A stretch of 64,000 nt of DNA. Origin: Litoditis marina (lineage: Eukaryota > Nematoda > Chromadorea > Rhabditida > Rhabditidae). Location of the stretch: positions 13,431,634 through 13,495,633 of the forward strand of contig OZ038435.1 in the NCBI GenBank assembly GCA_964036275.1. The letters are read 5' to 3'. Every line of letters begins with the position of its first letter. Position 1 is the first letter of the stretch. The translations under genes and the position numbers were made by a program. The notes beneath the pieces are model-generated. The model was not told the origin of the DNA, ran no database searches, and saw only the letters and a list, made by a program, of their open reading frames with translations. Shown here piece by piece: positions 12,950 through 22,881 of this stretch.

Positions 12950-15900
12950 ATAAATTGAAACAGCTCCGAAATAATCGAGTGGTGTCGCTAACCAAAAACA
13001 CAGCCAAATTGACGTGAAACGAGTTATTATTTTTGTCCTACGTGAGAATTAGTGTCCAAACTCGATATTTTTGAATTCCTCGTATTTGTAGAGACTCAAA
13101 AATGTTTATCTTATTTGCATAACTTGAAACATCTCCGAAATAATCGAGTGGTGTCGCTAACCAAAAACACAGCCAAATTGACGTGAAACGAGTTATGATT
13201 TTTGTCCTACGTGAGAATTAGTGTCCAAACTCGATATTTTTGAATTCCTCGTATTTGTAGAGACTCAAAAATGTTTATCTTATTTGCATAAGTTAAAACA
13301 GCACCGAAATACTCGAGTGGTGTTGCTAACCAAAAACACAGCCGAATTGACGTGAAACGAGTTATGATTTTTGTCCTATGTGAGAATTAGTGTCCAAACT
13401 CGATATTTTTGAATTCCTCGTATTTGTAGAGACTCAAAAATGTTTATCTTTTTTACATAAGTTTAAACAGCACCGAAATACTCGAGTGGCGTTGCTAACC
13501 AAAAACACAGCCGAATTGACGTGAATCGAGTTACGGTTTTCGCTTTACGTGAGAATGAGGGTTCAAACTGGATATTTCTGAACTCCCCATACTTGTAGAG
13601 ACTCAAAAATGTTTATCTTTTTTACATAAGTTGAAACAGCTCCGAAATAATTGGCTGGCGTTGCTAACCAAAAACACAGCCAAATTGACGTGAAACGAGT
13701 TATGATTTTTGCCCTACATGCGAATTAGTGTTCAAACTCGATATTTTTGAACTCCCCATATTTGTTGAGACTCAAAAATGTTTATCTTATTTGCATAAGT
13801 TGAAACAGCTCCGAAATAATCGAGTGGTGTCGCTAACCAAAAACACAGCCAAATTGACGTGAAACGAGTTATGATTTTTGCCCTACGTGCGAATTAGTGT
13901 TCAAACTCGATATTTTTGAACTCCCCATATTTGTAGAGACTCAAAAATGTTTATCTCATTTGCATAAATTAAAACAGCTTCGAAATAATCGAGTGGTGTT
14001 GCTAACCAAAAACACAGCCAAATTGACGTGAAACGAGTTATGATTTTTGTCCTACGTGAGAATTAGTGTCCAAACTCGATATTTTTGAATTCCTCGTATT
14101 TGTAGAGACTCAAAAATGTTTATCTTATTTGCATAAGTTAAAACAGCACCGAAATACTCGAGTGGTGTTGCTAACCAGAAACACAGCCAAAATGACGTGA
14201 AACGAGTTATGATTTTTGCCCTACGTGAGAATTAGTGTCCAAACTCGATATTTTTGAACTCCCCATACTTGTAGAGACTCAGAAATGTTTATCTTATTTG
14301 CATAAGTTGAAACAGCTCCGAAATAATCGAGTGGCGTTGCTAACCAGAAACACAGCCAAAATGACGTGAAACGAGTTACGATTTTTGCCCTACGTGAGAA
14401 TTAGTGTCCAAACTCGATATTTTTGAACTCCCCATATTCGAAGAAACTCAAAAATGTTTATCTTATTTGCATAACTTGAAACATCTCCGAAATAATCGAG
14501 TGGTGTCGCTAACCAAAAACACAGCCAAATTGACGTGAAACGAGTTATGATTTTTGCCCTACGTGCGAATTAGTGTCCAAACTCGATATTTTTGAACTCC
14601 CCATATTTGTAGAGACTCAAAAATGTTTATCTCATTTGCATAAGTAGAAACAGCTCCAAAATAATCGAGTGGCGTTGCTAACCAAAAACACAGCCAAATT
14701 GACGTGAATCGAGTTACGATTTTTGTCCTACGTGAGAATTAGTGTCCAAACTCGATATTTCTGAACTCCCCATACTTGTAGAGACTCAAAAATGCTTATC
14801 TTTTTTACATAAGTTGAAACAGCTCCGAAATAATCGAGTGGTGTTGCTAACCAAAAACACAGCCAAATTGACGTGAATCGAGTTACGGTTTTCGCTTTAC
14901 GTGAGAATGAGTGTTCAAACTGGATATTTCTGAACTCCCCATACTTGTACAGACTCAAAAATGTTTATCTTTTTTTACATAAGTTGAAACAGCTCCGAAA
15001 TAATCGAGTGGTGTTGCTAACCAAAAACACAGCCAAATTGACGTGAATCGAGTTACGGTTTTCGCTTTACGTGAGAATGAGTGTTCAAACTGGATATTTC
15101 TGAACTCCCCATACTTGTACAGACTCAAAAATGTTTATCTTTTTTACATAAGTTGAAACAGCTCCGAAATAATCGAGTGGTGTTGCTAACCAAAAACACA
15201 GCCAAATTGACGTGAATCGAGTTACGGTTTTCGCTTTACGTGAGAATGAGTGTTCAAACTGGATATTTCTGAACTCCCCATACTTGTACAGACTCAGAAA
15301 TGTTTATCTTATTTGCATAAGTTGAAACAGCTCCGAAATAATCGAGTGGCGTTGCTAACCAGAAACACAGCCAAAATGACGTGAAACGAGTTATGATTTT
15401 TGTCCTACGTGAGAATTAGTGTCCAAACTCGATATTTTTGAATTCCTCGTATTTGTAGATACTCAAAAATGTTTATATCATTTGCATAAGTAGAAACAGC
15501 TCCAAAATAATCGAGTGGTGTCGCTAACCAAAAACACAGCCAAATTGACGTGAAACGAGTTATGATTTTTGCCCTACGTGCGAATTAGTGTTCAAACTCG
15601 ATATTTTTGAACTCCCCATATGTGTAGAGACTCAAAAATGTTTATCTCATTTGCATAAGTTAAAACAGCTTCGAAATAATCGAGTGGTGTTGCTAACCAA
15701 AAACACAGCCAAATTGACGTGAAACGAGTTATGATTTTTGTCCTACGTGAGAATTAGTGTCCAAACTCGATATTTTTGAATTCCTCGTATTTGTAGATAC
15801 TCAAAAATGTTTATCTCATTTGCATAAGTAGAAACAGCTCCAAAATAATCGAGTGGCGTCGCTAACCAAAAACACAGCCAAATTGACGTGAAACGAGTTA

Positions 15901-17800
15901 TGATTTTTGCCCTACGTGCGAATTAGTGTTCAAACTCGATATTTTTGAACTCCCCATATGTGTAGAGACTCAAAAATGTTTATCTCATTTGCATAAGTTA
16001 AAACAGCTTCGAAATAATCGAGTGGTGTTGCTAACCAAAAACACAGCCAAATTGACGTGAAACGAGTTATGATTTTTGTCCTACGTGAGAATTAGTGTCC
16101 AAACTCGATATTTTTGAATTCCTCGTATTTGTAGATACTCAAAAATGTTTATCTCATTTGCATAAGTAGAAACAGCTCCAAAATAATCGAGTGGCGTTGC
16201 TAACCAAAAACACAGCCAAATTGACGTGAAACGAGTTATTATTTTTGTCCTACGTGAGAATTAGTGTCCAAACTCGATATTTCTGAACTCCCCATACTTG
16301 TAGAGAATCAAAAATGTTTATCTTATTTGCATAAATTGAAACAGCTCCGAAATAATCGAGTGGTGTCGCTAACCAAAAACACAGCCAAATTGACGTGAAA
16401 CGAGTTATTATTTTTGTCCTACGTGAGAATTAGTGTCCAAACTCGATATTTTTGAATTCCTCGTATTTGTAGAGACTCAAAAATGTTTATCTTATTTGCA
16501 TAACTTGAAACATCTCCGAAATAATCGAGTGGTGTCGCTAACCAAAAACACAGCCAAATTGACGTGAAACGAGTTATGATTTTTGTCCTACGTGAGAATT
16601 AGTGTCCAAACTCGATATTTTTGAATTCCTCGTATTTGTAGAGACTCAAAAATGTTTATCTTATTTGCATAAGTTAAAACAGCACCGAAATACTCGAGTG
16701 GTGTTGCTAACCAAAAACACAGCCGAATTGACGTGAAACGAGTTATGATTTTTGTCCTACGTGAGAATTAGTGTCCAAACTCGATATTTCTGAACTCCCC
16801 ATACTTGTAGAGAATCAAAAATGTTTATCTTATTTGCATAAATTGAAACAGCTCCGAAATAATCGAGTGGTGTCGCTAACCAAAAACACAGCCAAATTGA
16901 CGTGAAACGAGTTATTATTTTTGTCCTACGTGAGAATTAGTGTCCAAACTCGATATTTTTGAATTCCTCGTATTTGTAGAGACTCAAAAATGTTTATCTT
17001 ATTTGCATAAGTTAAAACAGCACCGAAATACTCGAGTGGTGTTGCTAACCAAAAACACAGCCGAATTGACGTGAAACGAGTTATGATTTTTGTCCTACGT
17101 GAGAATTAGTGTCCAAACTCGATATTTTTGAATTCCTCGTATTTGTAGAGACTCAAAAATGTTTATCTTTTTTACATAAGTTTAAACAGCACCGAAATAC
17201 TCGAGTGGCGTTGCTAACCAAAAACACAGCCGAATTGACGTGAATCGAGTTACGGTTTTCGCTTTACGTGAGAATGAGGGTTCAAACTGGATATTTCTGA
17301 ACTCCCCATACTTGTAGAGACTCAAAAATGTTTATCTTTTTTACATAAGTTGAAACAGCTCCGAAATAATCGAGTGGTGTCGCTAACCAAAAACACAGCC
17401 AAATTGACGTGAAACGAGTTATGATTTTTGCCCTACGTGCGAATTAGTGTTCAAACTCGATATTTTTGAACTCCCCATATTTGTAGAGACTCAAAAATGT
17501 TTATCTCATTTGCATAAATTAAAACAGCTTCGAAATAATCGAGTGGTGTTGCTAACCAAAAACACAGCCAAATTGACGTGAAACGAGTTATGATTTTTGT
17601 CCTACGTGAGAATTAGTGTCCAAACTCGATATTTTTGAATTCCTCGTATTTGTAGAGACTCAAAAATGTTTATCTTATTTGCATAAGTTAAAACAGCACC
17701 GAAATAATCGAGTGGTGTCGCTAACCAAAAACACAGCCAAATTGACGTGAAACGAGTTATGATTTTTGTCCTACGTGAGAATTAGTGTCCAAACTCGACA
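12950..17800. repeat. Higher-order block: ~22-monomer segmental copies
   Basis: A run of monomers around 12.95-14.15 kb recurs around 16.3-17.75 kb. The variant TTTATCTTTTTTACATAAG followed by GAATGAGGGTTCAAACTGG lies near 13443-13570 and again near 17163-17290. The GTTC landmark shifts by 3719 bp, which is 22 x 169 + 1. Between the copies, at about 14.8-15.3 kb, three consecutive monomers sharing ACTTGTACAGACTCA and TTTTTTACATAAG are almost identical, which indicates very local tandem amplification. Confidence 0.65.
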
Positions 17801-20115
17801 TTTTTGAATTCCTCGTATTTGTAGAGACTCAAAAATGTTTATCTTATTTGCATAAATTGAAACAGCTCCGAAATAATCGAGTGGTGTTGCTAACCAAAAA
17901 CACAGCCAAATTGACGTGAAACGAGTTATGATTTTTGTCCTACGTGAGAATTAGTGTTCAAACTCGATATTTCTGAATTCCCCATACTTGTAGAGAATCA
18001 AAAATGTTTATCTTATTTGCATAAATTGAAACAGCTCCGAAATAATCGAGTGGTGTCGCTAACCAAAAACACAGCCAAATTGACGTGAAACGAGTTATGA
18101 TTTTTGTCCTACGTGAGAATTAGTGTCCAAACTCGACATTTTTGAATTCCCCATACTTGTAGAGAATCAAAAATGTTTATCTTATTTGCATAAATTGAAA
18201 CAGCACCGAAATAATCGAGTGGTGTCGCTAACCAAAAACACAGCCAAATTGACGTGAAACGAGTTATGATTTTTGCCCTACGTGAGAATTAGTGTCCAAA
18301 CTCGATATTTCTGAATTCCCCATACTTGTAGAGAATCAAAAATGTTTATCTTATTTGCATAAATTGAAACAGCACCGAAATAATCGAGTGGTGTCGCTAA
18401 CCAAAAACACAGCCAAATTGACGTGAAACGAGTTATGATTTTTGTCCTACGTGAGAATTAGTGTCCAAACTCGACATTTTTGAATTCCTCGTATTTGTAG
18501 AGACTCAAAAATGTTTATCTTATTTGCATAAATTGAAACAGCTCCGAAATAATCGAGTGGTGTTGCTAACCAAAAACACAGCCAAATTGACGTGAAACGA
18601 GTTATTATTTTTGCCCTACGTGAGAATTAGTGTCCAAACTCGATATTTCTGAACTCCCCATACTTGTAGAGAATCAAAAATGTTTATCTTCTTTGCATAA
18701 ATTGAAACAGCTCCGAAATAATCGAGTGGTGTCGCTAACCAAAAACACAGCCAAATTGACGTGAATCGAGTTATTATTTTTGCCCTACGTGCGAATTAGT
18801 GTCCAAACTCGATATTTTTGAACTCCCCATACTTGTAGAGACTCAAAAATGTTTATCTCATTTGCATAAATTAAAACAGCTCCGAAATACTCGAGTGGTG
18901 TTGCTAACCAAAAACACAGCCAAATTGACGTGAAACGAGTTACTATTTTTGCCCTACGTGAGAATTAGTGTTCAAACTCGATATTTTTGAACTTCCCATA
19001 TTTGTAGAGACTCAAAAATGTTTATCTCATTCGCATAAGTTGAAACAGCTCCGAAATAATCGGGTGGTGTTGCTAACCAAAAACACAGCCAAATTGACGT
19101 GAATCGAGTTACGATTTTCGCTTTACGTGAGAATGAGTGTTCAAACTTGATATTTCTGAACTCCCCATACTCGTAGAGACTCAAAAATGTTTATCTTATT
19201 TGCATAAGTTGAAACAGCTCCGAAATAATCGAGTGGTGTTGCTAACCAAAAACACAGCCAAATTGACGTGAATCGAGTTACGATTTTTGTCCTACGTGAG
19301 AATGAGTGTTCAAACTTGATATTTCTGAACTCCCCATACTTGTAGAGACTCAAAAATGCTTATCTTATTTGCATAAGTTGAAACAGCTCCGAAATAATCG
19401 AGTGGTGTTGCTAACCAAAAACACAGCCAAATTGACGTGAATCGAGTTACGATTTTTGTCCTACGTGAGAATTAGTGTTCAAACTGGATATTTTTGAACT
19501 CTCCATACTCGTAGAGACTCAAAAATGTTTATCTTAGTTGCATAAGTTGAAACAGCTCTGAAATAATCGAGTGGTGTTGCTAACCAAAAACACAGCCAAA
19601 TTGACGTGAAACGAGTTACTATTTTTGCCCTACGTGAGAATTAGTGTTCAAACTCGATATTTTTGAACTTCCCATATTTGTAGAGACTCAAAAATGTTTA
19701 TCTTATTTGCATAAGTTGAAACAGCTCCGAAATAATCGAGTGGTGTTGCTAACCAAAAACACAGCCAAATTGACGTGAAACGAGTTACTATTTTTGCCCT
19801 ACGTGAGAATTAGTGTTCAAACTCGATACTTTTGAACTCCCCATATTTGTGGAAACTCAAAAATGTTTATCTTATTTGCATAAGTTGAAACAGCTCTGAA
19901 ATAATCGAGTGGTGTTGCTAACCAAAAACACAGCCAAATTGACGTGAATCGAGTTACGATGTTTGTCCTACGTGAGAATTAGTGTTCAAACTTGATATTT
20001 TTGAACTCTCCATACTCGTAGATACTCAAAAATGTTTATCTTATTTGCATAAGTTGAAACAGCTCTGAAATAATCGAGTGGTGTTGCTAACCAAAAACAC
20101 AGCCAAATTGACGTG

Positions 20116-20121
20116 AATCGA
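20116..20121. other. Target-site duplication, left copy (AATCGA)
   Basis: AATCGA belongs to the satellite context GACGTGAATCGAGTTACG and is followed directly by the element end AGTAGTATACTACC. The identical AATCGA reappears at 32538-32543 right after the other end, where the satellite resumes with GTTACG. From the GACG landmark at 20110 to the next one at 32701 is 12,591 bp. Subtracting 12,416 (element) and 6 (one AATCGA) leaves exactly 169. Both the ends and the 6-bp duplication length are therefore well supported. Confidence 0.95.
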
Positions 20122-20789
20122 AGTAGTATACTACCCCGGTTTTCACAGCACACACCCCCAAATTCGCAGATCCCATATACAGCGATAAATCTATTCTCTC
20201 ACCCCCCAGAATCATACATCGCTTCCCCCATTTTCACCGAATCACACATCTCATTCATTTTTGACTAGTTCACATATTTTGATAGAATAGTTGCTCCGTT
20301 AATACCCACCTGAAAGCTCATCCCTTGTTAATCATATATCTTACCGGGACGAGGTTCGCCGTAGAGGCTATAATCTAATTTGACAGAAACACTGATTGAG
20401 TGAGACAGTTCGTTCATACAAGTTCGTATAGAAAGACGGGTTAACAATTTTGATTATGAGTTTCTGAAGGTTCATTTCAGCAACAGCATTCATTACTCAA
20501 ACCTTTTCATTGTGAATTGACCCAATTTACAATTTTCTCACGAAAATATATTCTCTCATTCATTTTCTCTTGATTTAACGTTCCAATAATACAGAGTTGT
20601 TCCACAACGCCGCCAATAAGGTTTGTCGCAATATTGACGAATTTCGTAAAAACGAGGAGAGCCAATGGGTTTGCGTCAGATAGATTCATTGGGTAAACTT
20701 TCTATGAGACTAATTCTTCAATAGAAACAGTTCCATCACAGTCTTAATTCGAGTTCGAATGAAGCAATTACAGGGAATAGCATCAGATT
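20122..20789. other. Left terminal region of the element, no gene recognised
   Basis: The first ~130 bp are rich in C runs (CCCC to CCCCCC at 20134, 20155, 20202 and 20225). The extreme tip holds a 12-bp perfect palindrome, GTAGTATACTAC (20123-20134). Three AATCAYAYATC copies follow. A 60-codon minus-strand frame (20507-20689) exists in both arms with one E/K difference, and nothing in it is recognisable. The region most likely serves as transposase or integrase binding sequence. Confidence 0.6.
20210..20340 (+). promoter_or_regulatory. Subterminal repeats AATCAYAYATC (three copies), left end
   Basis: AATCATACATC at 20210-20220, AATCACACATC at 20240-20250 and AATCATATATC at 20330-20340 lie 88-218 bp from the element end, spaced 30 and 90 bp apart start to start. 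Short subterminal repeats on regular spacing are a common layout for transposase-binding sites. That role is inferred here and not shown. Confidence 0.4.
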
Positions 20790-21116
20790 ATGAAACAATT
20801 ACCTCTGAAAGGCTTACAAAAAATTCAATTGTACCAGTTGCAGTTCATTGTGTCAATTGGAGGAAACAGGACCATTTCAGAAAAGTTACGATATTTTCCA
20901 CATATAACTCAATTCGCAAACATTTTCGAATATCTATTCGAATCTATTCGAGTTATTCCTGTTTGGTCTAATTACTCCTGGACTTATTCCATCTACCGCG
21001 GTCTGAAACGACTCAAGCCTTCAAAGATAAATATTATATATTTTCCGAAACCCGTTCACGGCTTGTGTTCACAACTGGTTGAGCTTGTTTTATTCAAGCT
21101 CATTATTTTTTCGTAA
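20790..21116 (+). CDS. Hypothetical 108-aa ORF, left arm
   Basis: Longest open frame in the element. It begins MKQLPLKGLQKI and ends VLFKLIIFS. It is basic and aromatic, with no recognised domain, signal peptide or clear membrane helix. The only base difference from the right-arm copy inside it (20867, AAC versus AAT) is silent, which is compatible with a coding sequence but is a single event. An upstream ATG at 20759 opens a different 70-codon frame, and the DNA around both ATGs is a short direct repeat (ATGAAGCAATTAC, ATGAAACAATTAC). AT-rich DNA readily gives frames of this size, so it could be chance. Confidence 0.25.
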   Translation: MKQLPLKGLQKIQLYQLQFIVSIGGNRTISEKLRYFPHITQFANIFEYLFESIRVIPVWSNYSWTYSIYRGLKRLKPSKINIIYFPKPVHGLCSQLVELVLFKLIIFS

Positions 21117-21421
21117 CTTAATTTCAATTTCTTAGTTTTTCTTCAAATTCATTTATATAGTAACAACATTTATAGAAAAAATCCACAAATACAACACAAC
21201 AAGTTGTGAAAAGAAAATAGAAAGCTCCAAATAAATGAGAAGAACTAAGGCTGGTTTCGTCAGAAATCTCTCTCAACTGTACTCGAGGCAAATACACTCT
21301 GGCCGAAAACTTGAGTTCGCGTATCTGTAACTCTTTCTTTCCGTAAGTAAGGAAAGGATCAATCACAGCCGTTGGCCACGTCCCCAGTTTTGGTACTGAC
21401 AGACGGTTGCGTTTTGAATAG
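21117..21421. other. Arm segment without a recognised gene
   Basis: Contains an 80-codon minus-strand frame (21124-21366, start MIDPFLTYGKKELQ) that is identical in the mirrored segment 31238-31542. It has a hydrophobic, cysteine-containing C-terminus (FYFLFTTCCVVFVDFFYKCC) that could be a membrane segment. Nothing supports expression. One arm difference (21391) lies just upstream of its start. Confidence 0.3.
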
Positions 21422-21612
21422 ACGAAAATCAGGATTACGAAAAGGACATTCGAAACTATGGAGTGGCAACCACCTGTCGTGTATTCTGCTGGAAAAGATC
21501 AGCGTACTGATTTCAGTAATATGGAAATCCTAAAAGACCCGCTCCGTTTGAAATTGAATTCGAAAATTCAGAATGGCAGCCAACGTTGGTTAATGCACCT
21601 ATTGGAGATTAG
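21422..21612 (+). pseudogene. Frame-broken ORF with two FExxEWQP repeats, left arm
   Basis: Two similar 17-residue stretches are encoded 110 nt apart. FETMEWQPPVVYSAGKD lies at 21449-21499, and FENSEWQPTLVNAPIGD lies at 21559-21609 and is followed by TAG. They share F, E, E, W, Q, P, V and D at matching places. Because 110 is not a multiple of 3, the copies are in different frames. Reading from the ATG at 21458 gives only 53 codons and misses the second repeat. This looks like a decayed or frameshifted tandem-repeat protein, unless splicing or frameshifting joins the parts. The stop at 21610-21612 lies 48 bp upstream of the acidic ORF, so the two may belong to one former transcription unit. 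I do not recognise the family. Confidence 0.35.
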
Positions 21613-21637
21613 CCTATAAACGTTTCCGCCTATAGCC

Positions 21638-21645
21638 TATAAAAG
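21638..21645 (+). promoter_or_regulatory. TATA box candidate (TATAAAAG), left arm
   Basis: TATAAAAG sits 15 bp before the ATG of the acidic ORF, and a related CCTATAAACG lies 24 bp further upstream. A TATA box this close would place transcription initiation at or just inside the annotated start, with initiation normally about 25-30 bp downstream. So either the upstream TATAAA is the one used or translation starts later. The mirrored site is at 31014-31021. Confidence 0.35.
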
Positions 21646-21660
21646 TTCAAGAGTTTTATC

Positions 21661-21858
21661 ATGGAACCTATCAGTTTTCTGGATGTACATCAGGACGGAG
21701 AAGTAGTGTCAGTCGTGGACGACGACGAAGAAGGATGGAGCTCCGACTCGAGTTTCAATGAGGATGATTTATTCATACACGAATATGATAACTCGTTAGA
21801 TAACTCGTTGATCGATTTTGTGAATGAACGTGAACACGAAGTAGATAATTCTCAGTAA
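21661..21858 (+). CDS. Small very acidic protein, 65 aa, left arm
   Basis: The frame starts MEPISFLDVHQDGEVV and includes VVDDDEEGWSSDSSFNEDD. 21 of 65 residues are Asp or Glu, against one Arg and no Lys, so the protein is strongly anionic and probably disordered. TATA-like boxes lie just upstream and AATAAA lies 43 nt after the stop, so it has the layout of a complete short eukaryotic gene. The arm copies are identical through the whole frame, with the nearest difference 6 nt past the stop. Acidic N-terminal regions of this kind occur in many transposases (piggyBac-like, for example), so it may be a remnant N-terminus. It could equally be a stand-alone acidic accessory protein. No family is recognised. 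Confidence 0.4.
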   Translation: MEPISFLDVHQDGEVVSVVDDDEEGWSSDSSFNEDDLFIHEYDNSLDNSLIDFVNEREHEVDNSQ

Positions 21859-21901
21859 ATACTTATTCACGAAAATGTTGTGTTGATGAAATGACGAAAC
21901 A

Positions 21902-21907
21902 AATAAA
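21902..21907 (+). terminator. Polyadenylation signal candidate AATAAA, left arm
   Basis: AATAAA lies 43 nt downstream of the acidic ORF's stop codon, a usual distance for a short 3' UTR. The mirrored copy is at 30752-30757. The hexamer is common by chance in AT-rich DNA. Confidence 0.3.
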
Positions 21908-22144
21908 TTTCTTGAAAGAGTGCCTAGAATATTACGAATTTGGAGAACGTAGCTCGAAAGATGTAGTTTGGTGCTAGCACAGTGTTTTTCGGTGTTCTGG
22001 CCGCTACTAAGAGAGCCAGCTGCCAATCTCATAGGCTACTTACTGTGTCGAAAAGAAGCAATGTAGGCGTAGAAATGAATCTTTTACACAGGGTAAGACA
22101 CAAAATCACGAATGGACCGATGTGTCTTACACCAAGGCCACAAA

Positions 22145-22881
22145 CATAGTAAAACATAGTAGCAGATTCACTACTGTCGGAAATTTAGTGAACTACGATC
22201 AGTGAAATTCATCATCAATATTTCAGCAAATATTCACTGCCGCTTCAACATCAATTCAGTAACTGCAGTGTGATTTTTTACTACTGAAACGCTTGTACTA
22301 CAACTTGAAGGGTCCGTTCCTCTTTATTTTAGAGGTTTGAGCTGATAAGTCCATTTTTTTAACATTAAAAACACTATAATTCATCTAGATGTCGACTTTT
22401 TGTCTTGAAAATGCGGCGTACGGGCGCGTCCTTTCGCATGTACTGATAGAACAAGCTCACCTACGTACTAATTTTTCAAATTGTCTATAAAAATGCAATA
22501 TATTTAGAACATTGCCAGAATTTCCGCAATCAGAGATTTGACAAAAGGTTGGTACGTAAGATGGAAACAAAACAGTATTGAGAGATATAGGATTGCTGCA
22601 TTACAGTGACCTTTTTCGCTTCTATTATTCTTATTCAATAGTGAGGTTTTTCCATCTGTCCGTGTATAAGTTCGGAAACTTCAATCTCAAAACATGATAA
22701 ATGACTCTATCATTTACCGACAATTACTTGCATCGTACAAATAGAGATACGGTTTCTAGTACAAGCGTAAGTACACTATCACTATCTGAAAAAATACTGA
22801 AATTTCATTAAATTATAACTAAACTTTCACTGAATCATCACTAAATTATTGAAACGCCACTAAACACCACTTTTTACTAGA
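22145..22881. repeat. Nested, diverged inverted-repeat element (~0.74 kb), left arm
   Basis: Sequences near 22147-22300 recur in inverted form near 22757-22879. TAGTAAAA (22147-22154) pairs with TTTTACTA (22872-22879). An AATTTAGTGA...CAGTGAAA stretch near 22190 has an inverted counterpart near 22815-22850. ACGCTTGTACTA (22289-22300) pairs exactly with 22757-22768. The arms are clearly diverged, so if this is a MITE it is older than the large palindrome that carries it. I could not define a clean target-site duplication. The middle (22301-22756) contains no recognised gene. Confidence 0.4.

Larger units (their letters stand above)
1..20121. repeat. 169-bp satellite array, left block (~119 monomers)
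   Basis: Head-to-tail tandem array with a 169-bp unit. Landmarks in every monomer, in order, are: AATAATCGAGTGGTGTTGC, TAACCAAAAACACAGCCAAA, TTGACGTGAATCGAGTTACG, TACGTGAGAAT, GAACTCCCCATA, GTAGAGACTCAAAAATGTTT and ATCTTATTTGCATAAGTTGA. Monomers differ mainly at a limited set of positions: GAATCGAG or GAAACGAG, TTCGCTTTACG or TTGTCCTACG or TTGCCCTACG, GAGAATGAG or GAGAATTAG or GCGAATTAG, and ACTTGTAGAG or ATTTGTAGAG or ACTCGTAGAG. This block is more heterogeneous than the one at 35-49 kb. The unit length, close to one nucleosome plus linker, is typical of centromeric or subtelomeric satellites. Which of these it is cannot be decided here. The array runs off the left edge of the window, and I see no gene in it. 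Confidence 0.97.

Noticed and set aside
20122..20240. Telomere-like C-rich repeats at the element ends
   Set aside because: The C runs are irregular in length and spacing, with no TTAGG-, TTAGGC- or TTTTGGGG-type unit.
21796..22032. 78-codon minus-strand frame overlapping the acidic ORF, and its mirror at 30627-30863
   Set aside because: It lies antisense to the acidic ORF's end, has one amino-acid difference between arms (K/E) and no signals of its own. Likely a shadow.
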